From Gammaproteobacteria bacterium (lineage in GTDB: Bacteria; Pseudomonadota; Gammaproteobacteria; Enterobacterales; GCA-2746155), in NCBI GenBank assembly GCA_030589945.1, contig JAUUZN010000002.1:1-60166 (forward strand): 60,166 nucleotides of DNA. The letters run 5' to 3'. Under the pieces are notes generated by a model, which had not been told where the DNA came from, searched no databases, and worked only from the letters and a program-made list of their open reading frames with translations. Shown piece by piece: positions 9,779-21,088 of the stretch (its first letter is position 1; each line of letters opens with the position of its first letter). The position numbers were made by a program, and so were the translations under genes.

Positions 9779-11191
9779 ATGACTGACCCTAAAAAGGCTT
9801 CGTCGGATGCATTAAAAATAGAGCATCCGACTAGTCTCTACGCAAAATCTCCCACGGTTTACGTTAAGAAAAGTGAAGGTTACTTTGCTAACCTTCGCCT
9901 TATCTCAGCCTGGATACTGCTCGGTCTATATTATGGTTTTCCTTGGATAAATTGGAATGGTACTCAAGCGGTACTGCTCGATCTACCAGCGCGTAAATTT
10001 CACTATTTTGGCATCACTCTGTGGCCACAGGATTTTATTTATCTATCTTGGCTGCTCATTATTGCCGCCATGACCCTGTTCTTTTTTACCTCATTAGCGG
10101 GTCGTCTCTGGTGTGGCTATGCTTGTCCTCAGACTGTATGGACAAAGACATTTTTATTTATAGAGCGCATCATTGAAGGTAATCGAAACAAGCGAATGAA
10201 GCTTGATAAATCGCCATTATCTGCACGTAAAATTCGTATTAAAGCCTTTAAGCATTTCAGTTGGCTAACGTTTGCATTATTTACAGGATTTACCTTTGTA
10301 GGTTACTTCTCTCCCATTAGAGAAATGGTGACACAAATTCCTGATCTATCTTTTGGGGGTTGGGAGTCATTTTGGATCATATTTTATTCACTAGCGACAT
10401 ACGGTAACGCTGGCTGGCTTAAAGAGCAGGTGTGTATCTATATGTGCCCCTATGCACGATTCCAAAGTGCTATGTTTGATGTGAATACTCTCATTATTGC
10501 CTATGATCCCAATCGAGGAGAGTCTCGAGGATCGCGAAAAATCAAAGACAAGGACTATAAAGAGCAGGGCCTTGGTGATTGTATTGATTGTGAACAATGT
10601 GTCCATGTATGTCCGACAGGCATTGATATAAGAGACGGTTTACAATACGAATGTATTGCCTGTGCAGCCTGTATTGATACCTGTGATTCAGTCATGGAAA
10701 AGATGGATTATCCTAAGGGATTAATTCGTTATACCACAGACAATGAAAACGATGGTAAAGAAACCAGTGTATTCAGACTGAAGACAGCTGTTTATGCTGT
10801 TGTTCTCATTGGTTTATTTGTGTCTTTTGTTATTTCGTTGAATAACAGAATACCCTTTGAAGTTGATATTATCCGTGACCGAAGTACGCTTTATACCAAT
10901 ACGCTTGAGGGTTTGGTTGAGAATGTTTACAGCATTAAAATGCTTAACATGTCGCAAAAGGACATGAACTATCATATTGAAATTTCGGGTCTTGATTCAA
11001 TTATCCTATTGGGTGATTCAGATGTATTTGTGAAGGCTGGAGAAGTCGTAACGGTGCCAGTTCGTTTACAGGTTGACCCTGGACAACTTAAATCGAGCAG
11101 TACCACAATCTACTTTAAAGCCCATTCTATTGAAGACCCTACAATCGTTGCAGATTCTGAAAGTCGATTCCTAGGTCCGGTGAGCAGATAA
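9779..11191 (+). CDS. ccoG: Cytochrome c oxidase accessory protein CcoG (FixG/RdxA-like)
   Basis: CGYACPQTVWT, CIDCEQCVHVCPTGIDIRDGLQYECIACAACIDTCD. Confidence 0.96.
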   Translation: MTDPKKASSDALKIEHPTSLYAKSPTVYVKKSEGYFANLRLISAWILLGLYYGFPWINWNGTQAVLLDLPARKFHYFGITLWPQDFIYLSWLLIIAAMTLFFFTSLAGRLWCGYACPQTVWTKTFLFIERIIEGNRNKRMKLDKSPLSARKIRIKAFKHFSWLTFALFTGFTFVGYFSPIREMVTQIPDLSFGGWESFWIIFYSLATYGNAGWLKEQVCIYMCPYARFQSAMFDVNTLIIAYDPNRGESRGSRKIKDKDYKEQGLGDCIDCEQCVHVCPTGIDIRDGLQYECIACAACIDTCDSVMEKMDYPKGLIRYTTDNENDGKETSVFRLKTAVYAVVLIGLFVSFVISLNNRIPFEVDIIRDRSTLYTNTLEGLVENVYSIKMLNMSQKDMNYHIEISGLDSIILLGDSDVFVKAGEVVTVPVRLQVDPGQLKSSSTTIYFKAHSIEDPTIVADSESRFLGPVSR

Positions 11192-11194
11192 AAT

Positions 11195-11713
11195 ATGGTT
11201 AAATCAACATTGATTAATGGAGTCCCTGAGCATCTTGTACCCTGGTACAAACAGTTTTGGCCTTGGTTTATTATTTCATTACCAGCAACTGTAGTTGTTG
11301 CGGGACTAGTCACCGTATATATCGCTTTTGATAATGCCGATAGTCTGGTTGCAGATGATTATTACAAACAAGGGTTAGCAATAAATGGCAATATTAAAAT
11401 GCAAACCAATGCATCGACCTATGGTTATGCAGCATTATTGAAAAGAATGCCTGACAATCGATTATTTCTTAAGTTTGACAATGCAACGCCAGATACCGAA
11501 ACTCTGAGTTTGAAATGGGTGCATCCGGGTGATAGTGAGAAAGATTTTGTGATGATTTTGAACCGTCAATTGGATGGGAGTTTTCAAAATAAAAGTGAAA
11601 ATGATTTTTCAGGTCGCTGGTACTTGCAACTATCAGCAGATAGCGATTGGCTGATTAAATCTGAAATTAGTTCTGGGATCACGACCGTACATCTTACGCC
11701 GCGCATAAATTAG
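11195..11713 (+). CDS. ccoH: FixH family protein
   Basis: Position between ccoG and ccoI; WPWFIISLPATVV TM segment and DDYYKQGLAIN. Confidence 0.88.
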   Translation: MVKSTLINGVPEHLVPWYKQFWPWFIISLPATVVVAGLVTVYIAFDNADSLVADDYYKQGLAINGNIKMQTNASTYGYAALLKRMPDNRLFLKFDNATPDTETLSLKWVHPGDSEKDFVMILNRQLDGSFQNKSENDFSGRWYLQLSADSDWLIKSEISSGITTVHLTPRIN

Positions 11714-11722
11714 TAGGCCAAT

Positions 11723-14191
11723 ATGGCCGATTCTTCAAATCATTGTTTTCACTGCGGACTTCCTAACACTGCTACTGCTGATGCAAAATCAAAATATCCT
11801 GTAGTGGTGAATGATGAAACTGAGTATGTCTGCTGTCCGGGCTGTCAGGCAGTCTGTGAGTCGATAATCAGCCTCGGGTTATCTGATTATTACCAATTCC
11901 GTGAAAACCTACCTGATGTGTCTCCCAAAGAGCTCGAAGCAGATCTCGAACAACTTGAATTTTATGATCATCAAAAGGTTCTGAGCAAATACACGTCATT
12001 AGACGATGAGCAAAATCAAAGCATCGCACTAATGATTCAAGGGATAGTCTGTTCAGCCTGTACTTGGTTAATTGAATCTCGTATTAGCAAGATGCCTGGG
12101 ATCAAAATAATCTCAGTAAATCAAACGACAAGTCGTGCATTGGTGAGTTGGGATCCAGAAATTGTAAAACTGAGTGAGATTCTTAAATCAATCAATCTAC
12201 TGGGTTATCAGGCACAACCCTATGATCAAAAAATTAAAGAGCAACAACTCATTGATGAAAATAAACGGGCTCTTAAAAAGCTAGCCGTTGCCGGTCTAGG
12301 TATGATGCAAGTGATGATGTATAGCCTAGGGTTTTATTTGGACACGGGTTCAGAGATGAGTCACTCAACGGCAACCATATTGCGTTGGACGAGTTTACTG
12401 ATATCAGCTCCTGTAGTTTTTTATTCCGCGAGTTCATTTTATATCTCAGCATTTAAAGCGTTAAAAAATAAAGCAGTGAACATGGATGTGCCAGTGACCA
12501 TTGCGATTTTTTCAGCCTGGGGAGCAAGCCTCTATACAACATTGATGGGACAGGGCGAGGTCTATTTTGATTCAGTGAGTATGTTTGTTTTCTTCCTACT
12601 CACGGGTCGATATTTGCAGATGAAAGCCATTCATCGTGCAAGCCGTGTATTGGAATTTAAACTCAAGTCTAAACCAGAAACAGCGTTACGTATTTCTGAG
12701 AATGTTGAAAAAAGAGTCATTCAAGAAAGAGTGTTACTTGATGATGTGTTGGTCGATGATCATCTGTTGATTAAACCGGGTCAGCAAATTCCCTGTGACG
12801 GTATCGTCATTAAGGGTGAGACCTCGGTTGATGAGTCTTTATTAACCGGTGAGTCCATGCCCTTGCATCGTAAGATTGGGGATAATGTGGCTGCGGGTTC
12901 AATTAATAAAGGTGATGCTATCACAATTGCGGTCACTAAAATTGCTGAGGATTCTACTCTTAACGGTATTATCAAATTAATGCAAAGAGCGCAGCAGGAT
13001 AAACCCGATATTCAATTGTTCGCGGATAAAATTGCCAGTTATTTTGTGACCATGGTGCTTGTGGTCGCCCTAAGTACTGGGTTGTTTTGGTTGCAACAGG
13101 ATAGTCATCAGGCGTTTAATGCGGTTTTGGCTGTGCTGGTCGTCACCTGTCCTTGTGCCTTATCTCTTGCGACACCCGTAGCGATTACCACCGCACTGGG
13201 TCGACTGACGAGCATGTCATTAATACTGAACCGTACTAAGGTCATGAGTTCATTGAGTGAGTTGACCGATGTTGTTTTTGATAAGACCGGTACACTGACA
13301 ACCGGTGGGTTTAGTGTCAGTGAATTAGACAACCGCTCTGAGATTTTTGATTCGGAAGTACTCTATATTATTTCTCTCATAGAAAGTGAATCCGAACATC
13401 CCATTGCAACAGCATTTCAAAACAATGATACGAGTACAATTGTTCAGGAGTACGCAAAAAAGTATCAACTTGATGAAACATCATTGATTTCTTCGAAAGG
13501 TATTGAGGCTATAATCTCTGGGGAAAGGTGGATGATTGGGAATTCAAGTATTCTTAGCAATGAAACAATTTATTCAGCAGATGAAAAACTCCCTGCTGGT
13601 CAGTTAGCGCTCTATTTGCTGCAAGATGAACAATGTATAGCGAAGGTGATTGTCAAAACTGAAATTAGAAAAGATGCTGCAACAACAATCGAGCAACTTA
13701 AATCGATGGGCATAAAAGTTCATCTGCTAAGTGGTGATCAACAAAGCAATGTGCAACAGACTGCTGATGAGTTAGCTATTGATACGTTTTATGGCGAGCA
13801 AACACCCGAACAAAAACTAGCGTACATTAATGCACTAACATCAAAGGGGTTGAATGTAGCCATGGTGGGAGATGGTGTCAATGACAGTCCTGCAATGGCA
13901 GCATCACTGGTGTCCTTTGCCATTGCTAAATCAACTGACATCACCAAGACCAGCGCAGATATTGTTATGCTCTCTGATCAGTTGAGTTCTATCTTAGATG
14001 CCATTAGACTTTCAAAATCTACTCGCAGGATTATTAAACAAAACCTACTTTGGGCCCTGTCTTATAATGTCTTGGCAATCCCACTTGCAGTCTCGGGTTT
14101 TATTACACCTTGGATTGCTGCTGCGGGTATGTCGTTGAGTTCTTTGGTGGTGGTTTTTAATGCATTAAGATTAAATCGGAGGATCACTTGA
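11723..14191 (+). CDS. ccoI: Cu-translocating P-type ATPase CcoI/FixI
   Basis: CSACTW metal site, TGES, CPC, DKTGTLT, GDGVNDSPA. Confidence 0.96.
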   Translation: MADSSNHCFHCGLPNTATADAKSKYPVVVNDETEYVCCPGCQAVCESIISLGLSDYYQFRENLPDVSPKELEADLEQLEFYDHQKVLSKYTSLDDEQNQSIALMIQGIVCSACTWLIESRISKMPGIKIISVNQTTSRALVSWDPEIVKLSEILKSINLLGYQAQPYDQKIKEQQLIDENKRALKKLAVAGLGMMQVMMYSLGFYLDTGSEMSHSTATILRWTSLLISAPVVFYSASSFYISAFKALKNKAVNMDVPVTIAIFSAWGASLYTTLMGQGEVYFDSVSMFVFFLLTGRYLQMKAIHRASRVLEFKLKSKPETALRISENVEKRVIQERVLLDDVLVDDHLLIKPGQQIPCDGIVIKGETSVDESLLTGESMPLHRKIGDNVAAGSINKGDAITIAVTKIAEDSTLNGIIKLMQRAQQDKPDIQLFADKIASYFVTMVLVVALSTGLFWLQQDSHQAFNAVLAVLVVTCPCALSLATPVAITTALGRLTSMSLILNRTKVMSSLSELTDVVFDKTGTLTTGGFSVSELDNRSEIFDSEVLYIISLIESESEHPIATAFQNNDTSTIVQEYAKKYQLDETSLISSKGIEAIISGERWMIGNSSILSNETIYSADEKLPAGQLALYLLQDEQCIAKVIVKTEIRKDAATTIEQLKSMGIKVHLLSGDQQSNVQQTADELAIDTFYGEQTPEQKLAYINALTSKGLNVAMVGDGVNDSPAMAASLVSFAIAKSTDITKTSADIVMLSDQLSSILDAIRLSKSTRRIIKQNLLWALSYNVLAIPLAVSGFITPWIAAAGMSLSSLVVVFNALRLNRRIT

Positions 14192-14418
14192 GCATCTTAT
14201 TTTTACTCATTCCATTGGCGATAATATTTTTAATCATGGCTGTTGCATTCTTCTTTTGGGCCATTAAACGTGGTCAGTATGACGATATGCAGTCTCAGGC
14301 TTTGCGCGTGGTGATTGATGATCATCAGAGTATGAAGGTGGCTGCTGATAATAAAACACAGCTTGAGAATGATGAGCAATTGGATGCTGATTCTGACAAA
14401 AGCGCGGATAAGGACTAG
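14188..14418 (+). CDS. ccoS: cbb3-type oxidase assembly protein CcoS
   Basis: MSILFLLIPLAIIFLIMAVAFFFWAIKRGQYDDM, typical CcoS; overlaps ccoI end. Confidence 0.93.
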   Translation: MSILFLLIPLAIIFLIMAVAFFFWAIKRGQYDDMQSQALRVVIDDHQSMKVAADNKTQLENDEQLDADSDKSADKD

Positions 14419-14426
14419 GAACAAAC

Positions 14427-15179
14427 ATGGGTATTGATCCTGTACTTCTATCAACATTAACGGCTGCCTTCGTTGCAGGTCTTGTGGGTAGTCTGCACTG
14501 TGTTGGAATGTGTGGAGGCATTGCCTCTGCCTTGGGGATGAGCCAAAAACGCGCGGAAACATCAATCCCACCAGCACATTTTGCAATTCTCTATCAAATT
14601 GGGAGAATCAGTAGCTATGCAGTTGCTGGAATGATAGCGGGCTCATTGGGAGAGGTGATCACACAGTCAGAATGGTTAAAGGATATTTCACTTTATCTGA
14701 GACTGTTTTTTGCACTGTTCATCATTGGTCTTGGACTTTTTATTGCGGGTTGGTTTCCAGCTTTTTCTATCATTGAGAGAATGGGATTACCTCTATGGAA
14801 AAAAATATCTCCCTTATCAAAAAAATTAATACCCGTAACAAAATATCCTCAAGCCTATGCACTCGGATTTCTTTGGGGTTGGCTGCCCTGTGGTTTGACC
14901 TATAGTATTTTACTCTGGTCGGTATCTTCGGCTTCTAGTTTAAATGGGGGGCTTATCATGCTTACTTTTGGGTTAGGAACAATACCGGCGATGTTTTCAG
15001 TCACGCTTGGGGCGGGTAAAATATCTAAACTTGTACGTTATCCTTGGGTAAGAAAGATTGCGGGAATGGTACTCATTATCGCGGGTGTCTTTGTTGTGCT
15101 GGGTACCGTCAAAATGGCATCACATGATCCAGCGACTCATGAACAAATGAACGCGGATGCTGTTTTGCGAAAAGATTAG
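14427..15179 (+). CDS. Sulfite exporter TauE/SafE family protein of the cco locus
   Basis: GLVGSLHCVGMCGGIASALG and GFLWGWLPCGLTYS; multiple TMs. Confidence 0.88.
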   Translation: MGIDPVLLSTLTAAFVAGLVGSLHCVGMCGGIASALGMSQKRAETSIPPAHFAILYQIGRISSYAVAGMIAGSLGEVITQSEWLKDISLYLRLFFALFIIGLGLFIAGWFPAFSIIERMGLPLWKKISPLSKKLIPVTKYPQAYALGFLWGWLPCGLTYSILLWSVSSASSLNGGLIMLTFGLGTIPAMFSVTLGAGKISKLVRYPWVRKIAGMVLIIAGVFVVLGTVKMASHDPATHEQMNADAVLRKD

Positions 15180-15217
15180 ATGATGAAAATACGAGGATAA
15201 TCATCGTTGTAAATATG

Positions 15218-17191
15218 TTATAAAAATGTCTGAAATTGCGGTTGATAATACTCACTCAAATCAACAAGCATCCGAGCGGTGGCTCCCCAAATCATCTGAT
15301 CACGCCATTGAATCTTATAATATTCACGATCTTCACCCTGATAATAGATGCTTTCTTTGTGATGATTAATGCTGTCGCAAACAAAACTAAGGGGAGCACT
15401 AAAGACTTCATCAACCTCATCCTCAGCAATGGTCATGGGAGGTAAAGTTTCGAGTAGCGCAATATAAGGAAAGATTCTAAATCCAGTTAAAGTAGGGCGC
15501 TGCTTTAGTTGGCCGATAATCTTATAATGGTTAGCACTAATTCCAATCTCTTCATAAGTTTCACGAATTGCGGTTGCAAGCAAGTGCTCATCCGACACAT
15601 CAAAGCGACCTCCAGGAAAACTCACCTGGCCAGCATGGTGATTTAGGTGTGAAGCGCGTTTAGTAAAAATAATTTGCCACTCATTATCCGTCTTGTGTAA
15701 TAACAATAAAACGGCCGATGCCTTTAAGTCATCATCCCATTTTCTTAGTGGTGGTGAAGGAATTGGACTTGATAGTTGCACTAGAGAGCTAAACGGATAA
15801 TCAATCCTCGCATCATTCTCAGTTTTAGATCGTCTCTTAAGTACAGGAAGAATACGACTGACTTTATCAAAGGTTTCTTGGTATTCATCGTCGGCAATAG
15901 ATTCTTGAACAATGCCACCACCTGCCCAACAGTAGATCTTATCTTCCTTACGAACCAACGTTCGAATACTAATGTTGCAATCCATTTGACCTCTAAAATC
16001 GATATAACCAATAGAACCACAATAGTAGCTGCGTCTATTAGGCTCAAGTTCATCAATGATATTCATTGCTCTAATTTTTGGAGTACCAGTAATCGAGCCT
16101 CCGGGAAAGCAATTTGCTAACAAAGAGAAAGCGTCTTCGCTATCTTCGATTGTTCCAATAATAGTACTGACGAGATGATGAACAGATTCGAAGGATTCAA
16201 TTTTAAACAGTTCTGGAACCTTTATTGAACCTGGGATGCAGGTTCGACCTAGATCATTTCTCATTAAGTCGACTATCATTAAATTTTCGGCCTGATCTTT
16301 TTTAGAGTGAGAAAGTTCAGACCTTAGTCGCTGATCTTCTTGCTCAGTCATTCCTCTGGGTCTAGTGCCTTTAATGGGCTTTGTCTGAACGAGGGAATCT
16401 TTGAGACTGATAAAACGTTCAGGAGAAAGACTCAAAATAGTTGCGTCACCACAGTTTACGTAGGCAGAGAAGGGTGCCTTATTTACTTTAGCTAATTGCT
16501 GATAGGCTGACCAACTGCTACCGATACATTGGGCATTAAAGCGCTGCGCTAAATTCACTTGATAACAGTCACCTGCACGGATGTAATCTTTGATTCTTTG
16601 GAATGAATTTTTATATTCGTCTTTGGTAAAGTTTGAACACCAGTCAGATGTTAAATAGAAGTCCTCGGTAAAGTATTCTAATTCTTGTTGCTCGAGTAAG
16701 GCGCATATTTGTTGGTTAAATTTTTCGTAAAGAGGTCTTTTAGAATTTTGGCTGAGGATGAGATAACTTTGCTCATTATTCCTATCAATGACTAAAATGC
16801 AGCCGTAAATTCCTGCATAAAAATCAGACAATCCCAAGTCATCTTTAGACTCATGAGGCAGCATTTCATAGTAGCGGCCTAGATCATAAGCAAATGCGAA
16901 TAAAAGCCCACCCAGACAGGGAAGGTTATTAAGTTCTTCAGGAATCTCACAGGTTTCAACGTTATAAGAGGCGAACTGCTCGCGTAAGTGCCCTAGTGGA
17001 TCGCTGACACTATCAGAAATGTTATGGTACTGGGCAATGGGCTCAACACCAATAATATCAAATGCATTCTCAGAGCACTCTTGTAAACTACTGTCTAGCA
17101 GTATAGAACCTTGATTATTTGCATAGAGCGAAAATAGCGCATCTCTTTGCTCTAGACTCAATAATGGATATTGTTGATATTCTATGGGCAT
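15218..17191 (-). CDS. pabB: Fusion: aminodeoxychorismate synthase component I (PabB) + C-terminal NUDIX hydrolase (CoA pyrophosphatase-like)
   Basis: Chorismate-binding motifs (IKGTRPRG, FPGGSITGTPKIRAM, CWAGGGIVQES) then Nudix box GGRFDVSDEHLLATAIRETYEEIGI in one frame. Confidence 0.9.
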   Translation of the reverse strand: MPIEYQQYPLLSLEQRDALFSLYANNQGSILLDSSLQECSENAFDIIGVEPIAQYHNISDSVSDPLGHLREQFASYNVETCEIPEELNNLPCLGGLLFAFAYDLGRYYEMLPHESKDDLGLSDFYAGIYGCILVIDRNNEQSYLILSQNSKRPLYEKFNQQICALLEQQELEYFTEDFYLTSDWCSNFTKDEYKNSFQRIKDYIRAGDCYQVNLAQRFNAQCIGSSWSAYQQLAKVNKAPFSAYVNCGDATILSLSPERFISLKDSLVQTKPIKGTRPRGMTEQEDQRLRSELSHSKKDQAENLMIVDLMRNDLGRTCIPGSIKVPELFKIESFESVHHLVSTIIGTIEDSEDAFSLLANCFPGGSITGTPKIRAMNIIDELEPNRRSYYCGSIGYIDFRGQMDCNISIRTLVRKEDKIYCWAGGGIVQESIADDEYQETFDKVSRILPVLKRRSKTENDARIDYPFSSLVQLSSPIPSPPLRKWDDDLKASAVLLLLHKTDNEWQIIFTKRASHLNHHAGQVSFPGGRFDVSDEHLLATAIRETYEEIGISANHYKIIGQLKQRPTLTGFRIFPYIALLETLPPMTIAEDEVDEVFSAPLSFVCDSINHHKESIYYQGEDREYYKIQWRDQMIWGATARMLVDLSEYYQPQFQTFL

Positions 17192-17447
17192 GCTTTAAAC
17201 TCATGTCTCTTGTTGTGAAAAAATAAGGTGCCAAAATAAGGCGGCAAGATTAGCACAAATAAAAAATTTGAGTTAAAAATTCAAAAAATCGGGTTTGTGG
17301 TGAATCTGTCTGTCATATCATTCAATTCATCTTGTCGGGCTTTAAATTGTAAAAATAAGCGCTATTATAGCGCCATAGACATCATGATGCTTGAGTGACT
17401 CATTGAAAGATGAATAATTGATACTCAGTGGCATCAAATGGAGAATT

Positions 17448-18104
17448 ATGAATTATAAGTTAATAGCGGTTCTGGTACTGATGCAATACACCATTGTTTC
17501 AGGGATTGTTCAGGCTGGAGATAAATTCCCAATTGCAGATATTGCAAGCAAGGTTAACCCGTTAAATCTTGGTTCTAAAATTCCCAACGTGGGTTTATGG
17601 ACGGGCTATGGAGACCCTGTACATCTTCGAAAAATAACCTATAAAAAACCTTCGGTTATTTATTTTTATCAAGGCGCCTGGATGCCCATTTGTTCTAAGC
17701 AGCTGAATGAACTTAGAGACATCGCTGAAAAGCTCGATGCGATTGGCTTCCAACTCATTGGAATTAGTCCCGATTCACCTCGCCGGTTAATAAAAACTAG
17801 GAAAAAGCAGAAGCTGAATTTTATGCTACTTTCTGATTACCATCTTGATGCTGCCAGAGGGTTTGGTATTGCCTATCGACTGACTAAAAAAGAAGAGCGT
17901 TTAGCGAGGAAAAAGTATGGTGCGGACTTACGCTACATTAAGGGAGAAGAGGGGTATAACTTACCTGTGCCAGGATTTTTCATAGTAGACACCCAAGGAA
18001 TAATACATTTTCAATACGTAAACCCTAACCTTAAACAACAGATGACCACCGACTTTTTGCTATCAGCAGCCCAAATGGTATCCACCTCTATCAAAACAGA
18101 TTAA
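17448..18104 (+). CDS. Peroxiredoxin-like (AhpC/TSA) exported protein
   Basis: Thioredoxin-fold motif [17 protein letters not shown] and [11 protein letters not shown]; signal peptide from ATG 17448 (ORF 17418..18104). Confidence 0.8.
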   Translation: MNYKLIAVLVLMQYTIVSGIVQAGDKFPIADIASKVNPLNLGSKIPNVGLWTGYGDPVHLRKITYKKPSVIYFYQGAWMPICSKQLNELRDIAEKLDAIGFQLIGISPDSPRRLIKTRKKQKLNFMLLSDYHLDAARGFGIAYRLTKKEERLARKKYGADLRYIKGEEGYNLPVPGFFIVDTQGIIHFQYVNPNLKQQMTTDFLLSAAQMVSTSIKTD

Positions 18105-19546
18105 GGCACGTTCCCGACTACAAGGATTTTCATCGCATTGGTTCCACCATCGACGCCCATATGTTCACCCTTGGTTAGAATGACGATGTCGCCTTTTTGA
18201 ACAAGGCCTCTCGATTCTAATTCTTCAACGGCTTTGCGATTGACATCTTTACGTTCAAATTGAGTGGCATCAAAGGGGACTGCTTCAACACCACGAAACA
18301 GAGCTACTTTTAGCCGTGTTGATTGGTGACGTGTCATTGCAAAGATAGAAATTCCTGAGCTTATTCTTGACATCCAAAGTGGCGTTGACCCCGATTCAGT
18401 TAAACACAGAATGGCTTTGACTCCATTAAGGTGATTTGCTGTATACATGGTGGCCATTGCTATGGCTTCATCTGTACTTTTAAAGGCTGAATCAACTCGG
18501 TGGCCTGATACCACGGAAATCTTCTGTTGCTCGGCACCCAGACAGACACGCGACATGGTTTCTACAACCTGAACGGGATACGCCCCGGTGGCTGTTTCCG
18601 CGGATAACATCACCGCGTCTGTTCCATCCAGTACTGCATTAGCAACATCAAATACTTCGGCTCTTGTGGGAACGGGAGCAGTAATCATCGATTCCATCAT
18701 CTGTGTTGCTGTAATGACCAGTCGATTGAGGCAACGCGCTCTTTTAATGATGTGTTTTTGTACACCAACCAGAGCTGCATCACCAATTTCAACGCCCAAA
18801 TCTCCACGCGCAACCATTACAGCATCACTAGCAATAATGACTTCATCGAGAATTTCATAGTCCATGACCAACTCAGCGCGTTCAATTTTTGCCACCATAC
18901 TTGCTTGGCTACCTGCCGCGCGAGCAAGCTGAGTAGCTTCTTGCATGTCCTGGGGGCTTCTAGGAAATGAGACAGCGAGGTAATCGACACCAATTTTAGC
19001 TGCGGTAATAATATCAGCCCGATCTTTGTCAGTTAAGGCTCCAGCAGAGAGTCCACCGCCTTTACGGTTGATTCCCTTATTGTTGGATAACGGACCGCCG
19101 AGTACTACTGTGCATTCAATACGAGTACCTTCAATGGCTGTGACAGTGAGTTCAACACGACCATCATCAAGCAGAAGAATATCGTCAATGACAACATCAT
19201 CGGGTAATTCTTTGTAGTCTATACCAACCTGCGTTATGTCACCGGCGTCGTTGTCTAGAGCGGCATCAAGAACAAAGGTCGCACCTTCTACAAGTTCGAT
19301 AGTGCCTTCTTTAAATCGAGACACGCGGATCTTTGGCCCTTGTAAATCACCGAGAATAGCAACGTAACGACCATGCTTTTGAGCAATTTCTCTAACCATT
19401 GATGCGCGTTTGAGGTGATCTTCAGCCTCACCATGTGAAAAGTTGAGTCGAACAACATTAGCGCCAGCTAAAATCAGTTGTTCTAGAGTTTCTGGATTAT
19501 CGGTCCCTGGTCCAAGTGTAGTTACAATTTTTGTACGTCTAGTCAT
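18101..19546 (-). CDS. pyk: Pyruvate kinase
   Basis: [48 protein letters not shown]; start trimmed from the 19651 ORF. Confidence 0.95.
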   Translation of the reverse strand: MTRRTKIVTTLGPGTDNPETLEQLILAGANVVRLNFSHGEAEDHLKRASMVREIAQKHGRYVAILGDLQGPKIRVSRFKEGTIELVEGATFVLDAALDNDAGDITQVGIDYKELPDDVVIDDILLLDDGRVELTVTAIEGTRIECTVVLGGPLSNNKGINRKGGGLSAGALTDKDRADIITAAKIGVDYLAVSFPRSPQDMQEATQLARAAGSQASMVAKIERAELVMDYEILDEVIIASDAVMVARGDLGVEIGDAALVGVQKHIIKRARCLNRLVITATQMMESMITAPVPTRAEVFDVANAVLDGTDAVMLSAETATGAYPVQVVETMSRVCLGAEQQKISVVSGHRVDSAFKSTDEAIAMATMYTANHLNGVKAILCLTESGSTPLWMSRISSGISIFAMTRHQSTRLKVALFRGVEAVPFDATQFERKDVNRKAVEELESRGLVQKGDIVILTKGEHMGVDGGTNAMKILVVGNVP

Positions 19547-19814
19547 TTGTATTCCAGTAGTCAGGTTCTGGGTTGTCTTTGAAAAGTTCGTCATCCTGTG
19601 GCAGGGGTTGTCCTGTATAGGCATGAAGAAATGCTTCACAGAGTAGTTCACTGTTTGTTGCGTGTCTAAGGTTGTTTACTTGTCGACGTGTTCTCTCGTC
19701 AGTCAATATTTTAAGTACCGTTAAAGGAATCGATACGGTTACCTTTTTAACTGAGCCACTTTTCTTGCCGTGTTCGACATAAGGGCTAATGTAATTGCCA
19801 TCCCATTGATTCAT
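19539..19814 (-). CDS. metJ: Methionine regulon repressor MetJ
   Basis: [65 protein letters not shown]. Confidence 0.96.
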   Translation of the reverse strand: MNQWDGNYISPYVEHGKKSGSVKKVTVSIPLTVLKILTDERTRRQVNNLRHATNSELLCEAFLHAYTGQPLPQDDELFKDNPEPDYWNTND

Positions 19815-19868
19815 TATTTCGTCCTAACAGAGAATAAGTCACCAGTGATTGTACACTTTTACAACATT

Positions 19869-19908
19869 AGACGTCTAGCGCCTTAGAGATATAGACGTTT
19901 AAAAGTCT
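19869..19908. promoter_or_regulatory. Five tandem 8-bp MetJ boxes
   Basis: agacgtct|agcgcctt|agagatat|agacgttt|aaaagtct, first box the perfect consensus AGACGTCT, upstream of metJ. Confidence 0.8.
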
Positions 19909-21088
19909 ATTTGGAAAACATTAGTTTGTGAATCACTTCATTACCTTCAGCGGGAGATTCGGGTATATTTCTTGATGCAATGAGAGAGCTAAAGGCAATC
20001 GCTGCGCCCAACCAAAATACCACTGAAGGACTAGTCAGCCAAATAATCCCAAACGCAGCCGGTATCACCACTGCGGCGATGTGACTGATAGTAAAACTAA
20101 CGCCTGATGTGGCGGCAATATCGGCTGGATCAGCAATTTTTTGGAAGTATGTTTTGATGGCAATGGCCATAGCAAAGAAGAGATGATCGATCACATAGAG
20201 TATCGCAGCAATCTGTGCATTTTCGACTAGGGCGTAACCAGAAAAAACTAAGATTAATGCGCAATATTCAATAGTAAGGGTCGTACGTTCACCAATTTTA
20301 GCGATAAACTTACCTATTCTCGGTGCAGCATAGAGATTTATCAGATGGTTAATTAAGAACAGCAGGCTGATATCTGCAGCAGAGTAGTTAAATTTTTCCA
20401 CCATCAAAAATCCAGCAAAAACCATAAAAATCTGCCGCCTAGCTCCGCTCAAAAAGATGAGTACGTAATAAAGCCAGTACTTCTGGCGCATGAATAGTTT
20501 CTTAGATTGCTCTACGGGCGTTTTAAACTTTGGGAATATTTTCATTGTCCCAATGACTAATAACAGGCCGGTTCCACCACAAATAAGGTACAGCCACTGA
20601 TAGGCAATTGAAAAATATTCAATGACGATCCAAAATAATGCATAGATAATTAATGATGTGAAAGAACGCACGGCGAGTAACTTTCCCATAAACTCAGGAC
20701 TATCTTTCTTGGGTATCCATTGCAGTACCAGAGATTGTTTGACCGCTTCAAAATAATGAAAACCTATAGACATTAAAAATGTAGTAGACAACAGACCAAT
20801 ACTGGAAGGAAAAAATCCAGTGAGTGCAACACCAATTGATAATATAGCAAGAGACACCATGGCTAGCATCTGCTCTGAGATGATTAGTAATACGAGAATA
20901 ACGGTAAAGGTTAAGAAGCCTGGAATTTCACGAATACTGTGTAAAAAACCGATATCAGCACCACTATAAGCAGCTTGCTCGATAGCAAAATTGTTAATGA
21001 GAACAACCCATGTGGAAAAGGTCAGGGGTAAAATCACTGACATAATGATGAGCAGTGAGCGTTCATTGATCCAAGGTTGGGTTTTCAT
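19907..21088 (-). CDS. MFS transporter
   Basis: About 12 hydrophobic segments, MFS-like size and pattern. Confidence 0.75.
   Translation of the reverse strand: MKTQPWINERSLLIIMSVILPLTFSTWVVLINNFAIEQAAYSGADIGFLHSIREIPGFLTFTVILVLLIISEQMLAMVSLAILSIGVALTGFFPSSIGLLSTTFLMSIGFHYFEAVKQSLVLQWIPKKDSPEFMGKLLAVRSFTSLIIYALFWIVIEYFSIAYQWLYLICGGTGLLLVIGTMKIFPKFKTPVEQSKKLFMRQKYWLYYVLIFLSGARRQIFMVFAGFLMVEKFNYSAADISLLFLINHLINLYAAPRIGKFIAKIGERTTLTIEYCALILVFSGYALVENAQIAAILYVIDHLFFAMAIAIKTYFQKIADPADIAATSGVSFTISHIAAVVIPAAFGIIWLTSPSVVFWLGAAIAFSSLIASRNIPESPAEGNEVIHKLMFSK

Noticed and set aside
19443-19646. Plus-strand 67-aa ORF opposite the metJ-pyk junction
   Set aside because: Entirely antisense to conserved pyk/metJ coding sequence.
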